Position numbers and translations under genes: made by a program. Source: an uncultured Eubacteriales bacterium (GTDB lineage: Bacteria > Bacillota > Clostridia > Christensenellales > UBA1242). Taken from it: a stretch of 64,000 nucleotides of DNA. Position 1 is the stretch's first letter. Each line of letters opens with the position of its first letter. The notes beneath the pieces were generated by a model. That model did no database searches and was not told the DNA's origin. It saw nothing but the letters and a program-made list of their open reading frames with translations. Shown piece after piece: positions 25,507 to 34,698 of the stretch. The stretch covers positions 41,149 to 105,148 of the forward strand of contig CAPERS010000003.1 in the NCBI GenBank assembly GCA_948607205.1, written 5' to 3'.

Positions 25507-26163
25507 ATGAGCTTTACAGCAAAAGACGTTGCTGCTCTTAGAGCAAAAACAAACGCAGGCATGATGGACTGCAAAAAAGCACTCACTGAGTGTGATGGAG
25601 ATTTCGAAAAAGCTACTCTTTGGCTCAGAGAAAAAGGTATCGCTGCTGCCGCAAAGAAACAAGACAGAATCGCCGCTGAGGGTATCGTTACATCTTACAT
25701 CCATATGGGTGGAAAGATTGGCGTTCTTGTTGAAATCAATTGCGAAACAGACTTCGTTGCCAAAACAGACGCTTTCGTTCAACTTGGAAAAGATATTGCA
25801 ATGCAAATCGCAGCTGCAAATCCAAAATATGTTAGAACTGAAGAAGTTCCAGCCGAAGAAGTTGAGAAGGAAAAAGAAATCCTTAAAGCACAAGCCCTCA
25901 ACGAAGGCAAGCCTGTTCAAATCATTGAAAAAATGGTTGAAGGAAGAGTTAAGAAGTTCTATCAAGACGTTTGCCTTATGGAACAAACTTATGTTAAAGA
26001 CCCAAGCATGACAATTTCTCAATACATCAACGAAATGATTTTGAAAATTGGCGAAAAAATCTCAGTTCGTCGTTTCGTTCGCTACGAAATGGGTGAAGGT
26101 CTTGAAAAAAGACATGATGACCTTGCTGCCGAAGTTGAAAAACAAATGAAAGGCAATAAATAA
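25507..26163 (+). CDS. tsf: Elongation factor Ts
   Basis: 218-aa guanine nucleotide exchange factor for EF-Tu. Signatures: RAKTNAGMMDCKKALTECDGD (UBA-like N-terminal domain), LREKGIAAAAKKQDRIAAEG, and VEINCETDFVAKTDAF, the EF-Tu contact motif. It has the short form typical of Bacillota-like lineages (about 200-220 aa, single-size dimerisation region). AAAGGAG ribosome site, 25 bases after rpsB; the operon closes with a strong terminator. Confidence 0.97.
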   Translation: MSFTAKDVAALRAKTNAGMMDCKKALTECDGDFEKATLWLREKGIAAAAKKQDRIAAEGIVTSYIHMGGKIGVLVEINCETDFVAKTDAFVQLGKDIAMQIAAANPKYVRTEEVPAEEVEKEKEILKAQALNEGKPVQIIEKMVEGRVKKFYQDVCLMEQTYVKDPSMTISQYINEMILKIGEKISVRRFVRYEMGEGLEKRHDDLAAEVEKQMKGNK

Positions 26164-26176
26164 TCAATCAAACCAA

Positions 26177-26206
26177 GAAAAAAGCAGAATTAACCTCTGC
26201 TTTTTT
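26177..26206 (+). terminator. Terminator of rpsB-tsf
   Basis: AAAAAAGCAGA / TCTGCTTTTTT stem with a seven-base loop. Confidence 0.9.
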
Positions 26207-26218
26207 ATTTTTTCTCTA

Positions 26219-26247
26219 TTGACAAATTTCTGTATATATATTATAAT
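26219..26247 (+). promoter_or_regulatory. Consensus promoter of the 952-aa gene
   Basis: TTGACA (26219-26224), 17-base spacer, TATAAT (26242-26247): perfect consensus boxes. An AT-rich leader of about 66 bases follows. Confidence 0.9.
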
Positions 26248-26320
26248 TAAAAGGAATGATAATATATATTTGTGCAAATAAATCATGACCAAAATCGCAT
26301 AAAAAAACATCGGAGGAAAA

Positions 26321-29179
26321 ATGGCAAAACAAAACAGACAAGCACTTATCAACAGTTTGGAAGTAGAACTCAAAAATCCTGAGTTTGATATTCGAAAATT
26401 TATCAACAGCAATGTTGCTTTCAAAAATATTGTAAGCAAAATGAAAAGATTTTTGAGAGAACATTTTGCCCTTTCTCAACAAGAGGTTGAAACTCAAATT
26501 TTGAAAATTTGCGATAGTCAAGATGAAAAAATGGCTGTTGAACTTTTCCATCTGCTTGAAGAATTCAAATCTGCAGGAGGAGAATTGAGTCAAGCCGACC
26601 TCATTTCTCGTCATAATTTTGGTCTTGGTGTCATCAATGACGCACTCAATCTTTTTAAAAGCGAAAGTGAAAACGTTAGCGGAGAGTTCATTGAATGCTT
26701 GCGAGAAGCAAAAAGACAGGGCGTTGACCCATTCAAATTTGCCTGCAAAACTAATATGCGCAACGCTAGCTTTGATGCATTTCAAGAAACGCTCTCAATC
26801 TTGACTGAAAAAAGATATGAAGCACTTGGCAATAAAACCATTGTCAAGGGCAGTGAACTTATAGATATGCTCGAGCAGTGCACAACTCTTGCATTCAGAC
26901 TTAATGAAGAAAGAGTTGAAAGCGTTCTTGCACTTTTGTCTGATTTTGTTTATGATAAAACTTCAAACAGTTATATCGTTGATGTTAATCAAATGATTAA
27001 ACTTTGCCCATCGCTATTGATGATTGAGCCAGAAAACCTTTTGGAAACAATGGCTCTGATTGAAAATGAGATGATTCAAAAACGTGGCATGAGCAAAGCC
27101 GAAGTTGTCAGTCGTATCGCGCTTTCACCATCCATTTTGATGGTTTCTTCAAACACAATTTCCACCGTTAAGGAAAGTTTGAAAAGTGTTATATTCAATC
27201 TTCTTCCTGACTCACAAGTCTATCAAGGCTCGAAAATGGAAGAAACTGCAGTAGCAATTGCTGACAACATGGTTTATAACCTTGACAACTTCACACAACT
27301 CTCTTCAAAATCAGCCAATGAAAACTTTTCTCAAATGGCAAAAACTTTGAAAAATTATCTTGGCGCAGACAATGCCATTTCTTGTATGCAAAATCTTGCA
27401 CTTTTAAAACGTGACCCTGATGTTGTTGAATATGTGCTTGCAGTGCTTTCAACTTCACCAGAAAGTGACGAACTTCGCGCTGACTTTATAAACAGCCCAA
27501 CCAAATACTTTGAGCAGTATGAAAACTTTGTTGCTCAGAAAAATGACTTTGCAAACAGCGAAAGAACAAGACGTGAAAAACTTAACTTTGCAATTCAACC
27601 ACTTCCACAACTCAATGTTGAAATGGATAAAATAATGGAACTTGAGCGCAAATTGAACAAGAATAAACGCAAAGAAGTTGCTGGACTTATCAAAAAAGCA
27701 ATGGAAGAAATGCAAAGAAAAAAAGAGGAAGAGGATAGAAAAAGAAAAGAACAAGAAGAAGCCTATGCAAGAGCAAAACAAGAGAAAAAAGAGGCCGAAA
27801 AAGCCAAGAAACTTGCTTCAAAACAACAAATAAAAGAGTTTAAAAAAGCACAGCAAAATAAATCAAACATTGCTCAACCTGCGCCAGTCATTTCAGTCCA
27901 AGAACAAGAAAAAACCACAGGCGAAAAAATTATAAGTGCCTTGAATGGTCTTATCAAACATTATAAACCACTTGATAAAAATAAAAATTATTCCTTGCCT
28001 GAAATGGTGCAACAAGTTTATGGAAACTTTTATAACACATTAAAGAAAAAGTGCAAAATTGAAGACATTATTCAGGGCGATAAACTTGTAAGTTTAACCA
28101 ATCAATACAGCAAAGTTTATTCTGATAGAACAACTGCGAAAAACTTGTATCTGATTATCTGTGCTGAAATTTTGGACGATTCAGTCCAATATCACAAAAA
28201 AAATCCTTTGAGAGAATTTATGGGCTCGGTTCATGAAGTTTATACTTTAGATGATGCAACTGTTGAAAAATTGCAACCTATATTTAAAGATAAAAAATAT
28301 GCAAAAAAGAATATCTCGATTCTTGAATATTTAAATAAATACATTCAACCAATAATTATCGAAGAAAATGATATGCTGAAAAAACTTCAAGATTCACTTG
28401 CTTGTTATAATATAAGCTCCAAAAATAATGTCAATTCTGTTGCTCTGGCTGAAACAATTAAACATCTCGTTGATAGCGAAATTGACAAATATCAAGAAAT
28501 TTTCAAGTTCATAAACCTTGAAAACGAAACACCAGAAGTTAAACAAAAAATTGAAGAATTAACAGATAAATATTTTGATGTGGCAAAATTTGATGTTGAA
28601 AAAATAGATAGAGAATTTAGATTTGATAAACCACTCAATCCAACTTTGAATGTCAAACTCATGCTCCAAAGTTATATCCTTCCATACCTTGCTTACGTGC
28701 TTGCTGTTGCACATAACGGTGGATTATATGAAATTAAATCACATAAAACTTTAAGAATTTTGCAAGAATTTGGAATTAAACTTGGCAATTTTATGGGTCA
28801 GTCTTATGTTTCTCCAAGTGCTTATAAATTGCAAGGCGCAGAATCCTTTATTGATATAGCAACACAAGAATTTATAGAAGATAAACAGAACTGCGCTTTC
28901 TTTGAGGAAATGGTCAATCTTATCGGTTCAACACAAAATAATTATCATGGCGTCAGAGTGAAAGATGATAAGGTTTACTTCTTCTCAGGTCAAACATCAT
29001 CTGATAAAGACAAAAAATATCTTATGATTGGCTCTGCTGACTTGAATGAATTTAAAGCAAAACCTTTGTTTAAATCTATGCTCAATATTGACGAAATCGG
29101 CGTGAACAGAATGGAAGGTTATGACCTCGATATTATTCCAATGTTTGATGATATAAATGATGAAATTTCAGACCTATAA
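26321..29179 (+). CDS. Large helical protein with mTERF-like repeats, unknown
   Basis: 952 aa, no signal or membrane segments. Residues about 195-310 look like repeated helical units of the mTERF type: LCPSLLMIEPENLLETMALI, then KRGMSKAEVVSRIALSPSILMVSSNTIS, i.e. Pro-x-Leu-Leu starts about 35-40 residues apart. A Lys/Glu/Arg coiled coil spans about 440-515, and the C-terminal 400 residues are helical and unrecognised. Strong promoter, GGAGG site and strong terminator, so it is probably well expressed. The repeat reading is from pattern memory. mTERF proteins bind nucleic acid, which would be the guess here. Confidence 0.65.
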   Translation: MAKQNRQALINSLEVELKNPEFDIRKFINSNVAFKNIVSKMKRFLREHFALSQQEVETQILKICDSQDEKMAVELFHLLEEFKSAGGELSQADLISRHNFGLGVINDALNLFKSESENVSGEFIECLREAKRQGVDPFKFACKTNMRNASFDAFQETLSILTEKRYEALGNKTIVKGSELIDMLEQCTTLAFRLNEERVESVLALLSDFVYDKTSNSYIVDVNQMIKLCPSLLMIEPENLLETMALIENEMIQKRGMSKAEVVSRIALSPSILMVSSNTISTVKESLKSVIFNLLPDSQVYQGSKMEETAVAIADNMVYNLDNFTQLSSKSANENFSQMAKTLKNYLGADNAISCMQNLALLKRDPDVVEYVLAVLSTSPESDELRADFINSPTKYFEQYENFVAQKNDFANSERTRREKLNFAIQPLPQLNVEMDKIMELERKLNKNKRKEVAGLIKKAMEEMQRKKEEEDRKRKEQEEAYARAKQEKKEAEKAKKLASKQQIKEFKKAQQNKSNIAQPAPVISVQEQEKTTGEKIISALNGLIKHYKPLDKNKNYSLPEMVQQVYGNFYNTLKKKCKIEDIIQGDKLVSLTNQYSKVYSDRTTAKNLYLIICAEILDDSVQYHKKNPLREFMGSVHEVYTLDDATVEKLQPIFKDKKYAKKNISILEYLNKYIQPIIIEENDMLKKLQDSLACYNISSKNNVNSVALAETIKHLVDSEIDKYQEIFKFINLENETPEVKQKIEELTDKYFDVAKFDVEKIDREFRFDKPLNPTLNVKLMLQSYILPYLAYVLAVAHNGGLYEIKSHKTLRILQEFGIKLGNFMGQSYVSPSAYKLQGAESFIDIATQEFIEDKQNCAFFEEMVNLIGSTQNNYHGVRVKDDKVYFFSGQTSSDKDKKYLMIGSADLNEFKAKPLFKSMLNIDEIGVNRMEGYDLDIIPMFDDINDEISDL

Positions 29180-29182
29180 GAT

Positions 29183-29210
29183 AAAAAAACGGCTTCAAGC
29201 CGTTTTTTTA
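29183..29210 (+). terminator. Terminator of the 952-aa gene
   Basis: AAAAAAACGGCTT / AAGCCGTTTTTTT near-perfect hairpin with a very short loop; the A-run also makes it a candidate bidirectional terminator. Confidence 0.92.
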
Positions 29211-29424
29211 TTGCGCTTATAACATTAACAAAAGTGTAGTTTTTTTAACGAAATAATAACATGAAAGAAAAGCTGTTTTTGCTACGCGTAAAACTTTAAA
29301 TTAAACAAAGTTTAATTATAAGTCATTTAAATTTCTATCTTCGCATAACCTTGATTATACCTATGAAAAATTTGTCATATTAATTTTTTATCTTATTGTA
29401 AACTTAATGCAAAGGAGTTTTATT

Positions 29425-29991
29425 ATGAATGATATGATTGACGAAATCTTGCTTTCTTGCCAAGAGGAACTTGACAAAGCAATAAACCATCAAAAGAATG
29501 AGTATCTTCTCATCCGCGCGGGCAGAGCAAATCCACACATCTTAGACAAAGTTTCAATTGACTATTACGGAGTGCCAACACCAATCAAAAACATGGCAAG
29601 CATAACAGTTCCAGAAGCGAGAATGCTTGTGATTTCTGTTTGGGACGCATCCCAAGTAAAAAATGTTTCAAAGGCTATCGCAATGGCTGACCTTGGCGTC
29701 ACTCCAAACGATGACGGAAAGGTTATCAGATTGACATTCCCAATCTTGACAGAAGAACGCAGACGTGAGATTGTTAAAAATGTCAAAAAAATTGCAGAGG
29801 AAACAAAGATAACTTCTCGTAACGCAAGAAGAGATGCAATTGCAATGCTTAAAGACCTTGAAAAAGAAGGCTCAATTTCTGAAGATATGCTTGCGAGCGC
29901 TGAGGACGAAGTTCAACGACTTATAGATAACGCCATCGTTAAAATTGACGAGGCTTGCAAACTTAAAGAAAAAGAAATTATGGAAGTTTAG
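29425..29991 (+). CDS. frr: Ribosome recycling factor
   Basis: 188 aa. Splits the post-termination ribosome together with EF-G. RAGRANPHILDKVSIDYYG is the RRF signature, then TPIKNMASITVPEARMLVI and RLTFPILTEERRREIVKN. Start taken at the ATG at 29425, after AAAGGAG; an upstream ATG at 29407 would place that site inside the gene. First gene of frr-uppS-cdsA-rseP. Confidence 0.97.
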   Translation: MNDMIDEILLSCQEELDKAINHQKNEYLLIRAGRANPHILDKVSIDYYGVPTPIKNMASITVPEARMLVISVWDASQVKNVSKAIAMADLGVTPNDDGKVIRLTFPILTEERRREIVKNVKKIAEETKITSRNARRDAIAMLKDLEKEGSISEDMLASAEDEVQRLIDNAIVKIDEACKLKEKEIMEV

Positions 29992-30007
29992 AAAAAAGGA
30001 AAACTTT

Positions 30008-30706
30008 ATGCAACTTATAGAGTCAAAATTGCCAACTCATATTGGAATAATCATGGACGGTAACGGAAGATGGGCAACAAAACGTGGACTGCCTCGCAAT
30101 CTTGGTCACAAAGAGGGAATGAAGGCAGTTGAGAGAACAATTGACGCTCTAATAAAATTTAAAATCAAAGTTGTGACTTTCTTTGCTTTCTCAACAGAAA
30201 ACTGGAAAAGAAGTAAAGAAGAAATTGATGGAATATTCTCACTTGTTCGCGAATACTTGAAAACCAACAGGGATTATTTTAATAATAAAGGCGTTCAAGT
30301 GCGCTCAATGGGGGATTTAAGCAAATTTCCAAAGGACCTTTCGAGCGAACTTGAAAACGTAAAAGAAGAAACAAAAGACAACGATAAACTTATTCTAAAT
30401 CTTGCGCTCAACTATGGTGGACGCGCAGATATAGTTTATTCGGTTAATAAACTTATAAAATCTGGCAAAAAGGAAATAAATGAAAAAGACATACTTGACA
30501 ATCTTTATTCAGAAGGTTTGGCTGAGCCAGACCTTATCATAAGGTCAAGTGGCGAACAGCGCATATCAAATTTCATGATATACCAAGGTGCTTATTCAGA
30601 ATTCTATTTCACAAAAACACTATGGCCAGATTTCGATGAAAAATGTTTGAAAAAGGCGCTGGTCGACTTTCAAAAACGCGATAGACGATATGGAGGAATA
30701 AAATGA
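30008..30706 (+). CDS. uppS: Undecaprenyl diphosphate synthase
   Basis: 232-aa cis-prenyltransferase making the C55 lipid carrier for cell wall assembly. Signatures: GIIMDGNGRWATKRGLPRNLGHKEG (substrate Asp and Arg/His pocket), FFAFSTENWKRS, and IIRSSGEQRISNF followed by YSEFYFTKTLWPDF. Start taken at the ATG at 30008 after AAAAAGGAAA; an in-frame ATG at 29945 lies within frr. Overlaps cdsA by four bases (ATGA). Confidence 0.96.
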   Translation: MQLIESKLPTHIGIIMDGNGRWATKRGLPRNLGHKEGMKAVERTIDALIKFKIKVVTFFAFSTENWKRSKEEIDGIFSLVREYLKTNRDYFNNKGVQVRSMGDLSKFPKDLSSELENVKEETKDNDKLILNLALNYGGRADIVYSVNKLIKSGKKEINEKDILDNLYSEGLAEPDLIIRSSGEQRISNFMIYQGAYSEFYFTKTLWPDFDEKCLKKALVDFQKRDRRYGGIK

Positions 30707-31662
30707 AAAACCGACTTATGACATCACTTGCAATAGTTCTTGTGCTTGCTCTTGTTTTTGTTTTAAAAATTTATGTAAGCGACTATTTCTTTGATGCTCT
30801 CATTTTGACTGTGGCAATCTTTTGCGCAATCGAAATGTCAAAACTTCTCAACAAGATGGGCAAATATCATGAAAAATGGATAATATACTTTTTTCCAGCA
30901 CTGATTGCGCTTGTGAATCTCTTGTCAGCAGGGTTTGATAAGGAATTCAGCATTATTTGGGCAATTCTTGTCAATGTGCTGTTGATTGGGCTCGCTTTTC
31001 TTGGTGAGTTTATTATTGGAATCATTTTCAGAAACAAAACTTCAAAAGAAATGAGATATAGACGCATTCAAGGAAGTGCTAATTCTTATTCTTTGAATAA
31101 AGCATTCAACACAATGGTTGGGCTTATTTATCCAACATTTATGCTTATGTCATTGATAATTTTAAATCATATCGACAACTTCACAACAACTTTCTCAAAA
31201 GTAGGTGAGTTTGGCGGTCAACTTTCACTTGTTTTCATGCTTCTTGCAATTCTTATTCCAGTTTTTGCTGACACATTTGCATATCTTGTTGGCTCTCTTA
31301 TTGGAGGAAAGAAACTTTGCCCAAAAATCAGTCCAAACAAGACCATTTCAGGTGTGATAGGCGGAGTTCTTTTCACAGTTATTCTTTCTGTTTGCCTCTA
31401 CTTCATTTTAAATTCTGTTCAGTCAATTTATCTCATCTTCAATGAAACAGGCTTTGCTTTTTGGCATGTCATTTTGATTTCATTCTTTGGCTCAATCGTT
31501 TCAGCATGCGGTGACATTTTTGAGTCATTATTGAAACGTCAAGCAGGTGTTAAAGACACTGGTCACATTCTTGCTGGTCATGGCGGAATGCTTGACAGGT
31601 GCGACTCTTATGTTTTTGTTGCACCATATCTTCTCTTGGCAGTTGTGTTTATTTTATTATAA
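30703..31662 (+). CDS. cdsA: Phosphatidate cytidylyltransferase
   Basis: 319-aa integral membrane enzyme making CDP-diacylglycerol for phospholipid synthesis. Several hydrophobic spans; the family signature lies at about 245-300: SFFGSIVSACGDIFESLLKR, then KDTGHILAGHGGMLDRCDS. ADTFAYLVGSLIGGKKLCPKISPNKTISG (about 188) is the conserved loop. ATGA overlap with uppS shows coupling. In most Bacillota dxr follows; here rseP comes next. Confidence 0.95.
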   Translation: MKNRLMTSLAIVLVLALVFVLKIYVSDYFFDALILTVAIFCAIEMSKLLNKMGKYHEKWIIYFFPALIALVNLLSAGFDKEFSIIWAILVNVLLIGLAFLGEFIIGIIFRNKTSKEMRYRRIQGSANSYSLNKAFNTMVGLIYPTFMLMSLIILNHIDNFTTTFSKVGEFGGQLSLVFMLLAILIPVFADTFAYLVGSLIGGKKLCPKISPNKTISGVIGGVLFTVILSVCLYFILNSVQSIYLIFNETGFAFWHVILISFFGSIVSACGDIFESLLKRQAGVKDTGHILAGHGGMLDRCDSYVFVAPYLLLAVVFILL

Positions 31663-31681
31663 AATTTTAGTGTGAGGAAAA

Positions 31682-32929
31682 ATGTTCGTTCTATATATTT
31701 TATTGGCCCTCGTGATTTTGCTTTTAATGGTGCTTATTCACGAACTTGGTCATTATACGATAGGAAGACTTTTAAATTTCAAAATAACCGAATTTTCAGT
31801 TGGTTTTGGAAAGGCGATTTTTCAAAAAACAAATAAGCGTGGAGAAAAAATTTCACTTCGTCTTTTTCCGCTTGGCGGATATTGCGCTTTTGCTGGAGAA
31901 GGCGATGACGACGAAAGTGACGAGAATTCAAACGAAAATGAAAAAAACACAGCAGTCGACAAGAAAAATGTGGCTGTAAAAAATAATAATCTAACAAAAA
32001 AACAAGAAGAGTCTTCAAAAGCAAAAGGCGAACTTTTGTTTAACGAACAGCCTGCTTGGAAAAGAATTTTGGTCTTTCTTGCCGGCGTGACATTCAACTT
32101 TGTTGCAGGAATAATCTTTTCTTTCATCTTGCTTTGTGCTGTTGGATATGATATTCCAGAGGTGTCGAAATATGACCCACTTGCTTACAGCGTTTCTGAT
32201 AACTATGTTCACAATTCAAGCGCCGAGGCACTCGAAGAGGGTGACGTTATCTTTTCAATCAATGGTCGAAAAATTGACTTCGCTTATGGAAACACTTTCA
32301 ATGATATCATCACAGACGAACAAAGAAAACTTCTTGCATGGGTGAAAGATAACGAAAATGCTGACTTTGCCGAGTATCCTGTTTTGAACTTTGTTGTGCG
32401 TCGTGACGGACAATTGATTGAAGTTCCTGTTTCTTTCTATCAAATCGAGCAAGAGAAAAAAGAAGTCGATGAAAATGGAAAGGAGATTATTAAAACTGAA
32501 AAAGCATACTCGCTTGGCATCTATGCTCAGGCATATAAGCACAGTTTTTGGGAGGCTCTTCAAAGGGCAATTCCTTTCACTTTTGGTCTTGCTTGGGTTG
32601 TTCTTAAAAGTTTGTGGCTTCTTATCACTTTCCAACTTGGTGTCGAGGCGATTGGAGGACCAATCACAACAATTGCAACAATTGCCACTGTCACACAGGC
32701 AAGCACAACAAACCTTTTGGTGCTGATACCATTGATTTCAGCCAATCTTGCCGTATTCAATCTGTTGCCCATTCCTGCTCTTGACGGCTCGCATGTTTTG
32801 TTCACAACGATTGAATGGATTCGCAAAAAGCCAATCAATCGCCGAATTGAAAACATAATTCACACAGTTGGTCTGGCAGTTTTGTTCGGACTTGTGATAC
32901 TAGTTGACATACTTCATTTTGTGTTGTAA
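31682..32929 (+). CDS. rseP: Intramembrane zinc metalloprotease RseP (RasP)
   Basis: 415-aa site-2 protease. Zinc motif HELGH in the first span (about residue 21), LFPLGGYCAFAGE, a PDZ domain (about 155-260), and the second catalytic motif NLLPIPALDGSHVLF near 360. A charged Asn/Lys/Glu insert (about 75-118: DDDESDENSNENEK and on) between the first span and the PDZ domain is longer than usual. Roles in the family: cleaving anti-sigma factors and remnant signal peptides. Its last codons contain the promoter of the next gene. Confidence 0.94.
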   Translation: MFVLYILLALVILLLMVLIHELGHYTIGRLLNFKITEFSVGFGKAIFQKTNKRGEKISLRLFPLGGYCAFAGEGDDDESDENSNENEKNTAVDKKNVAVKNNNLTKKQEESSKAKGELLFNEQPAWKRILVFLAGVTFNFVAGIIFSFILLCAVGYDIPEVSKYDPLAYSVSDNYVHNSSAEALEEGDVIFSINGRKIDFAYGNTFNDIITDEQRKLLAWVKDNENADFAEYPVLNFVVRRDGQLIEVPVSFYQIEQEKKEVDENGKEIIKTEKAYSLGIYAQAYKHSFWEALQRAIPFTFGLAWVVLKSLWLLITFQLGVEAIGGPITTIATIATVTQASTTNLLVLIPLISANLAVFNLLPIPALDGSHVLFTTIEWIRKKPINRRIENIIHTVGLAVLFGLVILVDILHFVL

Positions 32930-32932
32930 AAT
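32904..32932 (+). promoter_or_regulatory. Promoter of the polC-like exonuclease gene (leaderless)
   Basis: TTGACA (32904-32909), 17-base spacer, TAAAAT (32927-32932), overlapping the end of rseP. A start seven bases past the -10 box coincides with the A of the ATG at 32939. Confidence 0.75.
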
Positions 32933-32938
32933 ATAGCT

Positions 32939-34462
32939 ATGGATTTAATAGAAAAAATAAACAAAAGATTTGATAATAAATATTCCTACTTGAAACTTTT
33001 TGACATGGTCTACGACGTGAACAGTTTTGTTTGCACAGTTTCATTTCTTTATCCTTACAAAATAACAGATATTGGAAGTGAGGAAAGAAGCGAACTTGAA
33101 AACTTTGTCAAAGAGTTTTTTTCGCTTAATTGTGATGTCAGAGTGAAATTTAAACGCAGTTTCCTTGATGAAAAACTGATAAAAATTGAGGTGAAGAATT
33201 TCTTTGAACAGAAACATAAATCTCTCGTTCCTTTCATTGATATCGATAATATTTCTTCAAGCAACGTCGATTATAATGTCACAATCAAAATCTCGCTCAA
33301 TCAAGACGTTTTGTCAATGCTTGACGAAGGGGAAATAAAACAAGAGATTGTGAAATTTTTGTCAACTCGCTTTATTGCCGAATTTGAAATAAACCTTTGC
33401 GAAATTGCCGAGTCTTTGCCAACAGAGTTTGATGTTGAAGATATTTTGCCAACACGACCAACAATTGAAAGATATGATATGGTGATTGACAGTGAACTGT
33501 TCGGCGGAGATATTGCACCAAAACCAGAATACATAAAAAACATAAAAAAGCCAAAAGGTTCAGTCATTCTTGGTGGCATAATTTCTTCTTTCACACGCAA
33601 AAGTTTCATCGCAAAACATGGCAAACGTGCAGGTGAAGAAAAGTTTTATTATTCTTTCACTATAAATGACGGCTCTTCAATGGAAGTGATTTATTTTTGC
33701 ACAAAGTCCAATGAAAAGAAAATGGAAGCGTTATCTGACGGAATGAGCGTTATTTGCGTTGGCGACGTTGTCAAAGGTTTAAGCGGAAAATTGAACTACA
33801 AAATCAAAAAAATGGCTCTCGCAACAGCGAAACCAAAAGAGGTGGTTGTTGATGCGCCAAGTGGTCGTCATAAACAGGTGGTTTTCACTGAACCAATTGA
33901 GACAAAGGCTCAATCAAACTTGTTTGAAGAGAAACCGATTTATAACGACAACATCATGAATAACACCTTTGTCGTTTTTGATATCGAAACCACAGGTCTT
34001 GATCCAGAAACTTGTGAAATAACTGAAATTGGCGCTGTCAAAATTGTCAATGGTGTTATCAAAGAAAGGTTTGCTTCCTTTGTCAAAATCAGTGGCAAAA
34101 TTCCAAAAGAAGTTCAAGAGATAACTCACATAACCGATGAAATGCTCAAAAATGCTCCAAGCCTTGAAAATGTTATTCGAGATTTCTATGATTGGACGAG
34201 AAATTGCATCATAAGCGGTTATAACATTATCGGCTTTGATATGAAATTTATCCAAAAAGCAGGCAAGAAATTTGGTCTAAAATTTGATAACGACCTTCTA
34301 GACGCTCTCATAATTGCAAGAACGAGCAATTTGCGTGTCAGCAATTATAAACTTGGAACAGTTGTCAACGCGCTTGGCATAACTTTGGAAGGCGCTCACA
34401 GAGCGTATAACGACGCTCATGCAACGGCACAAGTTCTTCTTGCTTTGTCCAAGAAAAAATAG
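32939..34462 (+). CDS. PolC-derived protein: N-terminal, OB and DEDDh exonuclease domains only
   Basis: 507 aa at the place where Bacillota carry polC (after rseP, before rimP). Order: PolC-type N-terminal region (about 1-195), OB-fold (about 205-300: KGSVILGGIISSF, NDGSSMEVIYF, DGMSVICVGDV), a 45-residue linker, then a DEDDh 3'-5' exonuclease (about 343-505) with D348/E350 in FDIETTGLD, D434 in IIGFDMKF, and H487/D492 in HRAYNDAHATA. The PHP domain and the whole polymerase core (about 900 residues) are missing, with no remnant in the next 236 bases. The catalytic exonuclease residues are intact, so it is probably a working proofreading or repair nuclease (inference). No Shine-Dalgarno site. 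Confidence 0.85.
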   Translation: MDLIEKINKRFDNKYSYLKLFDMVYDVNSFVCTVSFLYPYKITDIGSEERSELENFVKEFFSLNCDVRVKFKRSFLDEKLIKIEVKNFFEQKHKSLVPFIDIDNISSSNVDYNVTIKISLNQDVLSMLDEGEIKQEIVKFLSTRFIAEFEINLCEIAESLPTEFDVEDILPTRPTIERYDMVIDSELFGGDIAPKPEYIKNIKKPKGSVILGGIISSFTRKSFIAKHGKRAGEEKFYYSFTINDGSSMEVIYFCTKSNEKKMEALSDGMSVICVGDVVKGLSGKLNYKIKKMALATAKPKEVVVDAPSGRHKQVVFTEPIETKAQSNLFEEKPIYNDNIMNNTFVVFDIETTGLDPETCEITEIGAVKIVNGVIKERFASFVKISGKIPKEVQEITHITDEMLKNAPSLENVIRDFYDWTRNCIISGYNIIGFDMKFIQKAGKKFGLKFDNDLLDALIIARTSNLRVSNYKLGTVVNALGITLEGAHRAYNDAHATAQVLLALSKKK

Positions 34463-34596
34463 TGCTTTTGCCTGCTTGCTAGGGTGCTTTTTAAGAAAAA
34501 ACACATTTAAAAATTTACACTAGAAATAAATTTCAAAAAAAAGCGTTCAAAACGAAAAAAAAAGTTTAATTATTTAATAAAAATTTTAAAAATACC

Positions 34597-34625
34597 TTGC
34601 TTTTTATGTAAAATTAGGGTATAAT
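34597..34625 (+). promoter_or_regulatory. Promoter of the rimP-nusA-infB operon
   Basis: TTGCTT (34597-34602), 17-base spacer, TATAAT (34620-34625). The expected start is near 34632, just before a strong hairpin. Confidence 0.7.
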
Positions 34626-34637
34626 TAAACTAACTTG

Positions 34638-34669
34638 ACAAGGAGGAGGCAAAAAGGCCTCCTCCTTGT
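34638..34669 (+). promoter_or_regulatory. 13-bp perfect hairpin in the rimP leader carrying SD and anti-SD sequences
   Basis: ACAAGGAGGAGGC (34638-34650) and GCCTCCTCCTTGT (34657-34669) with a six-base loop. The left arm equals a Shine-Dalgarno sequence, the right arm an anti-Shine-Dalgarno sequence. No T-run follows, so it is not an intrinsic terminator. It lies at the very 5' end of the transcript, 30 bases before the rimP start. Confidence 0.75.
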
Positions 34670-34698
34670 GTTAAAGTGACATTTTATGGAGGTGCAAT

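Noticed and set aside
34463..34698. Frameshifted remainder of polC after the exonuclease gene
   Set aside because: The 236 bases before rimP are AT-rich, without any PolC-like frame; far too short for the missing polymerase part.
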